Source: Campylobacterales bacterium (lineage in GTDB: Bacteria > Campylobacterota > Campylobacteria > Campylobacterales > Arcobacteraceae). From it: a stretch of DNA of 18,591 nt. Of the stretch, positions 1-7,875 are shown piece by piece. A program made the translations under genes and the position numbers. The DNA is taken from the NCBI GenBank assembly GCA_027064245.1, contig JAMOPZ010000065.1, positions 1 to 18,591 of the forward strand. The letters run 5' to 3'. Below the pieces are notes generated by a model. The model was not told the origin of the DNA and did not search any database. It saw nothing but the letters and a program-made list of their open reading frames with translations. The number at the start of each line of letters is the position of its first letter. The stretch's first letter is position 1.

Positions 1-606
1 CTTTACATGAAAGATTGTATAGGCTTTTTAGCTGTTGAAGAAAATCTTAATGATAAAGACTTTGTAAAATATATTAAAGAACTTTATCTTAGGTTTCCTC
101 AGGTTACTTTTAAGGCTTTTTATTTTAACGATAATGATAAGAAATTATTAGAGAGTACTTTAAGTAAAGAAATTAATAGGTTTATTTTAATTACTCCTAA
201 AGATATATTTGAAATAGCGCAAGAAATTGAAATTTATATTTTTTCAAATAATATAAAACCTTTTTTTAAAATACATGAAATATTATATAGTAACTGTATT
301 AATATTGTCTCCTTCTCATTTCATTCATTTATGAAAGAAGTTACTTTTGAGAAATATAATAAAAAAATAGAAAAAAATAAAATAGATGAATATGTTTCTT
401 TAGGTATATCAGAAGTATTTATACTTAAATATGATTATGACTACTATAAATCAATTTACAATTATCTTGTTCATAAAAGTACTGGGAATATTTTTGAGTT
501 GGATAATCATGTAAAAATGCATAACTTTATGCTTATTGAAATTGTTAACTTAGCATTGAAGTATAAAGTATTTAAAAATGAATTATTTCATTTGAGACAA
601 GTGTAG
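1..606 (+). CDS. unrecognised protein, possibly cut at its 5' end by the window edge
   Basis: I do not recognise this protein. The first ATG is at position 7 (199 residues from there), but the frame is already open at base 1, so the true start may lie outside the window and no ribosome binding site can be judged. The product is Lys/Asn/Phe/Tyr-rich and looks soluble and alpha/beta. I see no signal peptide, no clear membrane segment and no catalytic motif. It ends 31 bases before the CBS-methyltransferase gene on the same strand, so it probably belongs to the same transcript. From its position it could be a glycan-locus protein, for example the end of a glycosyltransferase, but nothing in the sequence proves that. 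Confidence 0.6.
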   Translation, partial: LYMKDCIGFLAVEENLNDKDFVKYIKELYLRFPQVTFKAFYFNDNDKKLLESTLSKEINRFILITPKDIFEIAQEIEIYIFSNNIKPFFKIHEILYSNCINIVSFSFHSFMKEVTFEKYNKKIEKNKIDEYVSLGISEVFILKYDYDYYKSIYNYLVHKSTGNIFELDNHVKMHNFMLIEIVNLALKYKVFKNELFHLRQV

Positions 607-637
607 ATTAAATTTTAAGAATAAAAGTGTGGTGTAA

Positions 638-1633
638 ATGCAAAATAATATAATATTATTAGTTTCGGAAGTAATGAAAAAAAATGTTACCAATGTAATC
701 AGTTTAACACAAATAAAAGAATTGAAAAATAAAATATTTGACTACTTTGTAGAAGGTGCATTGTTAGTGTCTAATGATGAAAATCAATTAATCGGAATAT
801 TAACTGATGGTGATGTACGAAAAAGTCTTTTATTAAACAGTGAATCTAGTATAGAAGAGTATATTACACTAAGACCTAAAACAATATTAGCAGCAGACAG
901 AGCATCCGTGGCTCTTCGGATATTAAGAGAAGAAGAAATCAACTTATTACCAGTAGTTGATAATAGTAATAAAATTATAGGTTTAATTACTGTTCATATG
1001 CTATTAAAGATTTTTTCACCAGAAAGGCTATATTTAACAGGATACGAAGATAAAATGGATGAGAATGAGCAAAGGCACCTTGCAAGATATAAATTTGCAT
1101 TAAATTTCATAAAAAATGATGCAATTACTTTAGATTGTGCCTGTGGTTCTGGATATGGCAGTAAGCTATTAGCAAGTAAGTCAAAAAAAGTTTTAGGGAT
1201 AGACTTATCGATAGATGCAATAGTATTTGCAAAGAAAAATAATAGTTTACAAAATATTGAGTATGAACAAGGAAATATAGATTATTTAAAGTTTGAGTAT
1301 TCTTCTCTTGATAATATAGTATCTATTGAAACATTAGAACATGTTCCAAATGATGTCTTTTTAAGATTTTTAGATAATATTAATCTTTGGTTAAAAGATG
1401 GGGGTGTCTTTATAGGATCATCTCCTATGCTTAGATACAAGGATAATCAGCCTTATATAACAAACCCTTTCCATATTAATGAGATGCCAAAAAATGAGTT
1501 TATAGATAGTATTAATTTAAAACTTCAAAATTTTGAAATACATTTTTACTATCAAGATCAAGATACATTTTTACCTTTATGTAAAGAAAATACAGGGTTT
1601 TGTATAGTTGTTGCAAGAAAGGGAAAAGTATGA
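638..1633 (+). CDS. CBS-domain pair fused to a class I SAM-dependent methyltransferase
   Basis: The 331-residue protein has two parts. Residues about 9-127 form a tandem CBS pair: the first repeat carries the typical GILTDGDVRKSLL stretch at about 53-65, and the second runs about 76-127 with LLPVVD and IIGLIT strands. Residues about 137-331 are a Rossmann methyltransferase, with motif I LDCACGSGYGS at 165-175, the ribose-binding acid D189 in VLGIDLS, and a SIETLEHV motif at 229-236. CBS pairs usually bind adenine nucleotides or SAM and regulate the attached enzyme. In glycan loci they are better known on nucleotidyltransferases (PtmE type) and sugar-phosphate isomerases (KpsF type). The methyl acceptor is unknown; a sugar or sugar precursor is inferred from context. 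The gene ends in an ATGA overlap with the next methyltransferase gene, so the two are probably translationally coupled. Confidence 0.85.
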   Translation: MQNNIILLVSEVMKKNVTNVISLTQIKELKNKIFDYFVEGALLVSNDENQLIGILTDGDVRKSLLLNSESSIEEYITLRPKTILAADRASVALRILREEEINLLPVVDNSNKIIGLITVHMLLKIFSPERLYLTGYEDKMDENEQRHLARYKFALNFIKNDAITLDCACGSGYGSKLLASKSKKVLGIDLSIDAIVFAKKNNSLQNIEYEQGNIDYLKFEYSSLDNIVSIETLEHVPNDVFLRFLDNINLWLKDGGVFIGSSPMLRYKDNQPYITNPFHINEMPKNEFIDSINLKLQNFEIHFYYQDQDTFLPLCKENTGFCIVVARKGKV

Positions 1634-2313
1634 AAAATTTAGTTTCAAAAGATTTTGTATTTACAAATAATAAGGGTAAGTTGGAATTTATTGGAGATTT
1701 TGAGGGCTTTTACCAATCAGTTGATGATCCATGGGGACAAGAGGGAAAGGATAGCCGTTTAGAAAAATTATATCAAAAATCAAGAGAGTACCTTGAAATG
1801 ATAATTTCAAAGTTACCTAATGTTGATTCTGGATGTGAAGTGGGGTGTGGACTAGGATATGTAGTAAATCAGCTTAATGTAAAACTACATCATATTCATT
1901 GGGATGGGATGGATATTAGTGAAACTGCGATAAAAAAGGCCAAAGATAAATTTAAAGAAATTAGTTTTTTTTGTGATGATATTTGTTCTCCTAATCTACA
2001 TAAAAATAAACAGTATGATGTAGTAATTCTAAATCAAATTCTCTGGTACATTCTAGAAGATTTAGAGAATGTTTTTTCTAATATAGACAGACTGTTAAAT
2101 AAAAATGGATATTTAATAATATCAACATTTTTTTTAAAAGATCAGCAGTATGGAACGGAGATAATCGGTAGTTTTAATGATTTAGTGTGCTATTGTCTAA
2201 ATAGTTATAAAGATAGTTATAAAATAATTCATGCGAATATAGAATATGGAGATGAATCTACCAAGCATATCGATTCGATCTTAGTATTAAAAAAAAATCA
2301 TAAGGCTTTTTGA
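1630..2313 (+). CDS. class I SAM-dependent methyltransferase
   Basis: I place the start at ATG 1630, which overlaps the upstream stop in an ATGA and follows a GAAAGGGAAAAG purine run. An in-frame ATG at 1600 would lie well inside the upstream gene and adds no domain. From 1630 the protein is 227 residues. It carries the SAM-binding glycine motif CEVGCGLGY at about 69-77, the acidic ribose-binding residue at about D95 (GMDIS), and a DVVILNQILWYI strand at about 130-141, followed by the usual leader-less methyltransferase C-terminal strands. Methyltransferases of this kind in glycan loci often N- or O-methylate sugars, but the substrate cannot be read from the sequence. An A9 homopolymer (2289-2297) lies eight codons before the end, so slippage there would change only the C-terminal tail. 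Confidence 0.82.
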   Translation: MKNLVSKDFVFTNNKGKLEFIGDFEGFYQSVDDPWGQEGKDSRLEKLYQKSREYLEMIISKLPNVDSGCEVGCGLGYVVNQLNVKLHHIHWDGMDISETAIKKAKDKFKEISFFCDDICSPNLHKNKQYDVVILNQILWYILEDLENVFSNIDRLLNKNGYLIISTFFLKDQQYGTEIIGSFNDLVCYCLNSYKDSYKIIHANIEYGDESTKHIDSILVLKKNHKAF

Positions 2314-2315
2314 GT

Positions 2316-3176
2316 ATGGATTATAAACAAACATTACAAAATAGTATTAAAAGAATTGATAAACTTGTAAATGAATGTATCAATATTAATAATGATGGGG
2401 TGCCGTTACCAAGTTGGATCGAACTTAGTCCTATTGATATTTGTAATCGAACTTGTTCTTTTTGTCCAAAGAGCAATGAGAGTATAGCACCAAATCAAAA
2501 CCAAAAAATGCCTAGTATTTTATATACTAAAATAGCTCAAGAGTTAAGAGAATTAGATTTTCAAGGTACTATAATGATTGCTGGATATGGGGAACCTTTA
2601 TTAAATTTGGATGTTATAGAGATGGTTAAGTTATTTTCTGAATTTTGTAATGTTGAAATAACTACAAATGGAGATCCTTTAGATGAAGTTTATATAAAAA
2701 AATTATATGAAGCTGGAGTTAGTAAAATAATAATTAGTCTGTATGATGGAGAGGAACAAATTGATTATTATAATAAATTATTCAAAAGTGTAAAGATTAA
2801 TAATTATATATTAAGAGATAGATGGTACACAAAAGAAGATAACTATGGTGTAAAATTAACAAATAGAGCGGGAATATTAAGTGATAATGTACTTATAGAG
2901 AAAGAACACAAATGTTTTTATCCAGCTTATTCCATGATGGTTGATTGGAATGGGGATGTTTTTTTATGTACACAAGATTGGAATAGAAGAATCAAAACTG
3001 GCAATTTAATGTTAAACAGTGTATATGAAATATGGACATCTCAAATATTGAAAAAATATAGAACACACTTATTTAATTGCCAAAGAGATTTACCTCCGTG
3101 TAATACATGTGATGCAGATGGTTCTTTACATGGTGAAGAGTATTCAAAAATATGGAATCAGTTTTATGAAAAATAG
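2316..3176 (+). CDS. radical SAM protein with C-terminal SPASM/twitch-like cysteine region
   Basis: The protein has 286 residues from ATG 2316. A TTG at 2310 is in frame but sits too close to the AAGG at 2302-2305, which is well spaced for the ATG. Cys43, Cys47 and Cys50 form the CX3CX2C motif that binds the SAM-cleaving 4Fe-4S cluster, and the glycine-rich AGYGEPLL follows at about 89-96. Five further cysteines (about 200, 218, 255, 262 and 265), around a VDWNGDVFLC strand, match a SPASM/twitch region that binds an auxiliary cluster. Radical SAM/SPASM-like proteins occur in polysaccharide loci as well as in peptide modification. The reaction here is unknown. The stop lies 2 bases after the upstream stop-start junction, and the 3' end overlaps the aminotransferase gene by 11 bases, so the two are coupled. 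Confidence 0.83.
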   Translation: MDYKQTLQNSIKRIDKLVNECININNDGVPLPSWIELSPIDICNRTCSFCPKSNESIAPNQNQKMPSILYTKIAQELRELDFQGTIMIAGYGEPLLNLDVIEMVKLFSEFCNVEITTNGDPLDEVYIKKLYEAGVSKIIISLYDGEEQIDYYNKLFKSVKINNYILRDRWYTKEDNYGVKLTNRAGILSDNVLIEKEHKCFYPAYSMMVDWNGDVFLCTQDWNRRIKTGNLMLNSVYEIWTSQILKKYRTHLFNCQRDLPPCNTCDADGSLHGEEYSKIWNQFYEK

Positions 3177-4497
3177 CATAAATAAAGAATTTAAAAAACA
3201 ACAAGTAAAGACTAGAAAACGACTAAAATTCTGTACAAAAGTCTTGAATGAAGGTTATCAAGTCAAAGATAATAAAATATATATAAAAGAATCTTTTGAT
3301 TGCTACATAAAAGATTATGATAATAATATTTATATTGATACGGCTATGGGTGGAGGCAGTTTTATATTAGGTCATTCTCAAAATTCTATACAAAAATCTA
3401 TTAAAAAGCAATCAAAAAAAGGTATTTTATATACCATGCCAAATTTTAAAACTCATAAATTAAGTGAATTATTAAAACAAGTAGTGCCACATTTTGATAG
3501 ATTTGTATTTTGTTCAACTGGTTCAGAAGCTACGATGAGAGCTATAAGGATAGCGAGAGCATTTACTAATAGAAAAAAAATTGCTATATTTAGTGGAGGA
3601 TGGCATGGAAGTCATGATTTACTATTAATCGATGATTCTTATAATGGGAAGGAGTCTAAACCAGAAAAAATTTTAAAATCAAATGGAACATTAGCTAATA
3701 CTTTGGATAATGTTATTCTTCTCCCCTATAACCATAAAGAAGCATTTAAAATTATAAAAGATAATAAAGATGACTTAGCAATGGTTTTTATTGAACCTGC
3801 GCAGGGGTCAAACCCTAGAGATGATATGAAATTATTTTTAACGAAACTAAGAAAAATTACTGAAAAATATAATATTTTATTAGGTTTTGATGAAATTATT
3901 ACAGGATTTAGAGTTGCTCTTGGAGGTGGACAAGAGTATTATAATATAAAAGCTGATATCGCAACTTATGGTAAATCTATAGGTGGTGGTTTACCATTAG
4001 CTGTAGTTGCTGGAAAGAAAAAAATTATGGATAGCATTAAAAATGGAAATGAGGATAATAAAAAAGGAATTTTTATGGGTGGTACATTTTCAGCAAATCC
4101 ACTAAGTGTAGTAGCATCAATTAGTACATTAAAATATTTAATCAAACATGAAAATTATGTATATGATTATTTAAAAGAAGCGGGTGAGTATTTAAAAATC
4201 TCTATTAATAAAATATGTAAGGATGAAAAAATTGCTGCTCAAATGATTGGTATAAATTCTATGTTAAGATTTGTCTTTACTGATTATCCAATAAAATCTA
4301 GACACAATAGAGATAAGTATGAAGTAGATATAAAAATTCAGAATTTATTTTATTTAGATATTTTAAATGCGGGTGTATATATATCTTCAAATAGAATTAA
4401 TTTTTTATCGACAAAGCATTCAAAAAAAGAACTAGATAAAATTATACTTGCATACAAAACTACAATTAAAAAATTTAAAAAATTTGGTTATTTATAA
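3166..4497 (+). CDS. class III PLP-dependent aminotransferase (glutamate-1-semialdehyde aminomutase-like)
   Basis: I place the start at ATG 3166 (443 residues), which overlaps the radical SAM gene by 11 bases. An in-frame ATG at 3109 would overlap by 68 bases and add only residues that do not resemble the family. Visible fold-type I landmarks are the cofactor phosphate motif CSTGSEATMRA at about 116-126, GGWHGSHD at 144-151, the pyridine-nitrogen acid D242 in FDEIITGFR, and the Schiff-base lysine K270 in TYGKSIGGG. GGTFSANPLS follows at about 305-314. The pattern is closest to the HemL/GSAM branch of class III. Its place in a modification operon with methyltransferases argues against housekeeping tetrapyrrole synthesis. 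An amino-sugar, aminocyclitol or amino-acid-like decoration is more likely, by inference. Confidence 0.85.
   Translation: MKNSINKEFKKQQVKTRKRLKFCTKVLNEGYQVKDNKIYIKESFDCYIKDYDNNIYIDTAMGGGSFILGHSQNSIQKSIKKQSKKGILYTMPNFKTHKLSELLKQVVPHFDRFVFCSTGSEATMRAIRIARAFTNRKKIAIFSGGWHGSHDLLLIDDSYNGKESKPEKILKSNGTLANTLDNVILLPYNHKEAFKIIKDNKDDLAMVFIEPAQGSNPRDDMKLFLTKLRKITEKYNILLGFDEIITGFRVALGGGQEYYNIKADIATYGKSIGGGLPLAVVAGKKKIMDSIKNGNEDNKKGIFMGGTFSANPLSVVASISTLKYLIKHENYVYDYLKEAGEYLKISINKICKDEKIAAQMIGINSMLRFVFTDYPIKSRHNRDKYEVDIKIQNLFYLDILNAGVYISSNRINFLSTKHSKKELDKIILAYKTTIKKFKKFGYL
4492..4497. other. tail-to-tail overlapping stop codons
   Basis: The palindrome TTATAA at 4492-4497 supplies the TAA stop of the plus-strand aminotransferase (4495-4497) and, read on the other strand, the TAA stop of the minus-strand glycosyltransferase-like gene (4492-4494). 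The two genes therefore converge with a 6-base overlap and no room for an intrinsic terminator between them. Confidence 0.9.
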
Positions 4498-6147
4498 ATT
4501 AGATATCTTTATATTTTTTTCTGAAACATGTTGTAATAATTGTTCTAAAATCTTATCTTGATGATTTGGGGACTTAATTATAATTATAGTTTTTTTAGAT
4601 ATATATGGAAATTCCTCATAGTTTACGATATTTTTTCCTTTATACTTTGAATCAATAAATCCTAAAAAAATTAGATTAGGATTGGATATTTCCATTGTTT
4701 TTTTTATTTTGAGTGTCATGGGTGAATATGGTGCTAAAAAATAACTATTGAAATTTTGTGTAATACTTGTACATTTTTTAATTATACTAATATTTAAAGA
4801 TAATAAATAGTTGTCATATAAAGAATGAAAGATTGAATTAGTCTTTCTCTTCTTTGGAATATTTTTAGTAAGCTGTTTTGTTGTCTCTAAATAAGTATTT
4901 ATAACATCCCCTGTAAATATTTTAGATTTACCTAACTCGTAATTATCTTCTTCAAAAGAGATATTACTTTTTAATATTTTAATAATATCATTATGTAATG
5001 TTTTAAGATCTTGTGTATAAGTGAATGAATTGAAAATATTTAAGAATGTATAGTTTAAATTCCATAAATCAATTACTATTGTTTTTATTTCTAGTAAAAT
5101 AGACCATTGAATTGTGGCAGAGGGTATAGCTATAAATAAAGTTGCAGTATGTAAAATATCATTTAAATTAAGAGCAGTAATCTTACAGTTAAATTCTTTT
5201 TCTAAATAAAGGTAATTTATCTTGTCCATTGTTGGATGTAAAGAAATAATAGTTTTATATTGAGAAAAGCTTGTAACAATATTTAAAATAGATCTATGTA
5301 TATACTTTGCTTGTTTTTTAGACATATATTTATGCTCATATAGTTGAGGTAAAGCAATAATAATTATTTTTTTATTTAGATTTGTATAGTTCATCTTATT
5401 ATAAAATAATAAATCATTGCTACATGCTCCTACAAGAAAAGCTTTTTCTTTTTCTAATCCACTTTGTAATAATATATTTAAGTTGACTTTTGATGTAATC
5501 CCAACCTTACTAGTAGCTTTTGAGGAACCAACAATCCAAGGGTTTTTTGGTAATATCCCACATTTTGACAATGCTTCTATTACATAAGGTTTGTACCAAA
5601 AAAAACCTTTATAGAGCATATGTTTTTGTTTTGAAAATTTGTTAAATATAAACTTTTGATATAGTGATGCATCTTGGTGATTATATGTATTTAAAATACT
5701 CTTGGTATTAAAAATAGAAATATCTGTTTCAATAATTATTTCTAATGGAATAATTACTGGTATATTGTAGTCATAAGCTGCTTTTAAAATCATGATTTCA
5801 CATGAGGTATATCTATCATTATATGTGTAAATTAAAGAGATGTTATTAATGATAATATATTTTTTAATTATTAAATAGGCAGATTTATATAACAATATAT
5901 AAAGTTTTTCCAAGATATATTGAATTATTGAATAATTCTCAAATTTTTTAAAAGAAGATATTGTCTTATGAATTTTTCTTAAAAATTTATTATCGAGAAG
6001 TTGATAGTAATAAATATTATTTTGCTTTTGAGATATCTTTCCAATATGTATAATATGAAGATTATATTTTTCACTTAATGATGTTATTAATGTTTGGTGA
6101 AGAGGTATTCTTTTTGGATATAAAATAAATATAATATTTTTTTTCAT
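4492..6147 (-). CDS. putative GT-B-type glycosyltransferase with a C-terminal copy of the locus module
   Basis: The protein has 551 residues. The N-terminal half begins with a Rossmann-like strand (KKNIIFILYPKRIPLHQTLI). The middle has IIIIALPQLYEHKYMSKKQA at about 261-280, ISLHPTMDK at about 301-309, and FIAIPSATIQWSILLEIKTI at about 338-357. That arrangement recalls the C-terminal donor-binding domain of GT-B enzymes such as capsule or CDP-glycerol-type transferases. Assignment to a particular family is not possible by eye. Residues about 467-551 are a separate module with an FLGFID motif that also occurs at the N-termini of three proteins at 12396-15810. The start codon is followed at once by an A8 run (plus-strand T8, 6137-6144). 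The gene is transcribed alone, divergently from the SIS-isomerase operon, and probably uses the left arm of the promoter core at 6226-6240. Confidence 0.65.
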   Translation of the reverse strand: MKKNIIFILYPKRIPLHQTLITSLSEKYNLHIIHIGKISQKQNNIYYYQLLDNKFLRKIHKTISSFKKFENYSIIQYILEKLYILLYKSAYLIIKKYIIINNISLIYTYNDRYTSCEIMILKAAYDYNIPVIIPLEIIIETDISIFNTKSILNTYNHQDASLYQKFIFNKFSKQKHMLYKGFFWYKPYVIEALSKCGILPKNPWIVGSSKATSKVGITSKVNLNILLQSGLEKEKAFLVGACSNDLLFYNKMNYTNLNKKIIIIALPQLYEHKYMSKKQAKYIHRSILNIVTSFSQYKTIISLHPTMDKINYLYLEKEFNCKITALNLNDILHTATLFIAIPSATIQWSILLEIKTIVIDLWNLNYTFLNIFNSFTYTQDLKTLHNDIIKILKSNISFEEDNYELGKSKIFTGDVINTYLETTKQLTKNIPKKRKTNSIFHSLYDNYLLSLNISIIKKCTSITQNFNSYFLAPYSPMTLKIKKTMEISNPNLIFLGFIDSKYKGKNIVNYEEFPYISKKTIIIIKSPNHQDKILEQLLQHVSEKNIKISNL

Positions 6148-6225
6148 ATGACAATTTTTCTACATTTCATAATAGATTCTACAACCATTGTAAATAAATT
6201 TTGAGAACAATTCTTTCTTTTGTAA

Positions 6226-6240
6226 ATTATACTGTATAAT
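6226..6240. promoter_or_regulatory. divergent promoter core with a perfect 7-1-7 inverted repeat
   Basis: Within the 121-base gap between two divergent genes, positions 6226-6240 read ATTATAC-T-GTATAAT, a perfect inverted repeat around one base. It places a consensus TATAAT -10 box on the plus strand (6235-6240, 29 bases before the SIS start) and another on the minus strand (6226-6231, about 79 bases before the glycosyltransferase start). No consensus -35 box is obvious, as is usual in Campylobacterota. The symmetry could also be an operator. A near copy lies at 13542-13570. Confidence 0.5.
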
Positions 6241-6268
6241 ATCTTATAAAACATTCAAGGATGAATAG

Positions 6269-6862
6269 ATGCAAGATTTCATACACAAATATGTCAATGA
6301 TTTAAAGCTGATTTTAGATAACTTAGACGCTCGTGCGATAGTTGATATCAAAGATGCTCTTGAGAGTACAATTCAAAATAATTCAAAAATATATATACTT
6401 GGAAATGGTGGAAGTGCAGCAACTGCCTCTCATATGGCAAATGATTTATCAGTGGGCTTAAAATTAAGAGAAATTAGAAACTTTGATGTAGAGAGTTTAA
6501 GTGATAACAGTTCTGTATGTACCGCAATTGCAAATGATATCGGATATGAAAATATATTTTATGCTCAAATTAAAAATAAAATTACAAAAGATGATGTCCT
6601 TATAGCAATCTCTTGTAGCGGAAATAGTGCAAATATTTTAAAAGCAGTTGAGTATGCGAAGAAGCAGGGGTCAACGATTATTGGTATGACAGGTTTTGGA
6701 GGAGGTAGTTTAAAAGAGTTGTCAGATATAAACTTTCATATTAATACCGCTAAAGGTGAATATGGATTAGTTGAGGATGCTCATATGATTTTAGATCATA
6801 TTATATACTCATATTATATTTCTTTAAAACCAGAAACTAAATCTAATTATACAATGGTGTAG
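6269..6862 (+). CDS. SIS-domain phosphosugar isomerase, GmhA (sedoheptulose-7-phosphate isomerase)-like
   Basis: The 197-residue length is typical of GmhA. The SIS phosphate-binding signatures are GNGGSAATASHMANDL at 45-60 and SCSGNSANIL at 115-124. The C-terminal helix carries EDAHMILDH with His172 and His177. GmhA normally converts sedoheptulose 7-phosphate to D-glycero-D-manno-heptose 7-phosphate in the cytoplasm. By hand alignment to E. coli GmhA, the catalytic Glu65 position appears to be Asp59 and the Gln172 position Glu169, while His180 is kept as His177. That would fit a changed substrate, but the alignment is from memory. AAGGATG precedes the ATG with good spacing. This is the first gene of an eight-gene operon with a cyclase, so it may feed or draw on a C7 sugar-phosphate pool rather than make LPS heptose. 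Confidence 0.85.
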   Translation: MQDFIHKYVNDLKLILDNLDARAIVDIKDALESTIQNNSKIYILGNGGSAATASHMANDLSVGLKLREIRNFDVESLSDNSSVCTAIANDIGYENIFYAQIKNKITKDDVLIAISCSGNSANILKAVEYAKKQGSTIIGMTGFGGGSLKELSDINFHINTAKGEYGLVEDAHMILDHIIYSYYISLKPETKSNYTMV

Positions 6863-6864
6863 AG

Positions 6865-7875
6865 ATGCTAAAGGTAGGGATTGCTGGTTTTGGTAAAATG
6901 GGTCAAATTAGAGCTGATGAACTTTTAAAAAATGAGAATACCACTCTTGTAGCTATATTTGAGCAATATGGTGAAATTTCAGATAAGAAGTATGAACACT
7001 CTATAATTTGTAAAGAGTATGATGAACTCTTAGCACAAGGTTTGGATGCCATTTTTATCTGTGCATTTAATAACGTTGCCGCAAACTATACTATCAAAGC
7101 ATTGCAAAAAGGAATACATGTTTTTTGTGAAAAACCGCCTGCTCATACTATCGCGGAACTTAATGAAGTTCTTAAGATTGAAAAAAAGACACAAAAAGTT
7201 TTAAAATATGGTTTTAATCATAGGCTTCACTATTCTGTAATAGAAGCTAAAAAGTTGATAGATAGTGGTAATATGGGTAAGTTATTGTGGCTCAGAGGTG
7301 TTTATGGAAAAGCGGGCTCTATTGACTATGATAAAAACTGGAGAAATTATAAAAAGTACTCTGGTGGAGGAATACTTTTAGACCAAGGTATTCATATGCT
7401 AGATCTCATGTGTTACTTTACGAATGGAAGTTTTGATGTGACAAATGCAAAACTTACCAATAGCTTTTGGAATATAGAAGTTGAAGATAATGCTTTTATA
7501 ACGATGCAAAATAACGACAATGTTGTAGCAACAATGCACTCGAGCGCTACACAGTGGAAACATAAGTTTCTATTAGAGATGGAGTTTGAAGATGGCTATA
7601 TAAACCTTGATGGAATTTTATCCAACTCAAGAAGTTATGCTCCAGAAACTTTAGTAACAGCAAAGAGAGAATTTGAAGATATAACATACGCTATGGGTAA
7701 ACCTCAAGAGAGTATAATTTGGTTCGAAAATGATGATAGTTGGAAGTTAGAGCTTGATGAATTTGTTGATGCTATATTAAATAATAAAGAAGTAATAAAT
7801 GGTACAAGCCAAGATGCTTATAGAGCTTTGGCTTTAGTTGAAGATGTTTATAACAAAAGTAAGTTTTATGAGTAA
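6865..7875 (+). CDS. Gfo/Idh/MocA-family NAD(P)-dependent oxidoreductase
   Basis: The 336-residue length is normal for the family. The N-terminal Rossmann domain has GIAGFGKMG at 5-13. The family signature FCEKPPA lies at 87-93, with the catalytic lysine K90. The second domain carries GGILLDQGIHMLDLM at about 168-182, whose Asp173 and His177 match the family's catalytic Asp-x3-His pair. Relatives oxidise or reduce one hydroxyl of sugars, nucleotide sugars and inositols (for example myo-inositol dehydrogenase). The gene starts two bases after the SIS stop. Next to a sugar-phosphate-cyclase homologue, a cyclitol ketone/alcohol interconversion is an attractive role, but the substrate is inferred. 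Confidence 0.88.
   Translation: MLKVGIAGFGKMGQIRADELLKNENTTLVAIFEQYGEISDKKYEHSIICKEYDELLAQGLDAIFICAFNNVAANYTIKALQKGIHVFCEKPPAHTIAELNEVLKIEKKTQKVLKYGFNHRLHYSVIEAKKLIDSGNMGKLLWLRGVYGKAGSIDYDKNWRNYKKYSGGGILLDQGIHMLDLMCYFTNGSFDVTNAKLTNSFWNIEVEDNAFITMQNNDNVVATMHSSATQWKHKFLLEMEFEDGYINLDGILSNSRSYAPETLVTAKREFEDITYAMGKPQESIIWFENDDSWKLELDEFVDAILNNKEVINGTSQDAYRALALVEDVYNKSKFYE

Noticed and set aside
1399..1404. Poly-G/poly-C phase-variation tract of the Campylobacter type
   Set aside because: The longest G run that I noticed is five bases, too short for the usual contingency tracts; no long G or C run was seen elsewhere.
3109..3165. Longer N-terminus for the aminotransferase
   Set aside because: It would lie wholly inside the radical SAM cysteine region in another frame; the ATG at 3166 gives the normal short coupling overlap.
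3166..4497. Calling the aminotransferase hemL
   Set aside because: Pattern similarity to GSAM is real, but the operon with methyltransferases and a radical SAM protein points to a modification role; no haem gene is near.
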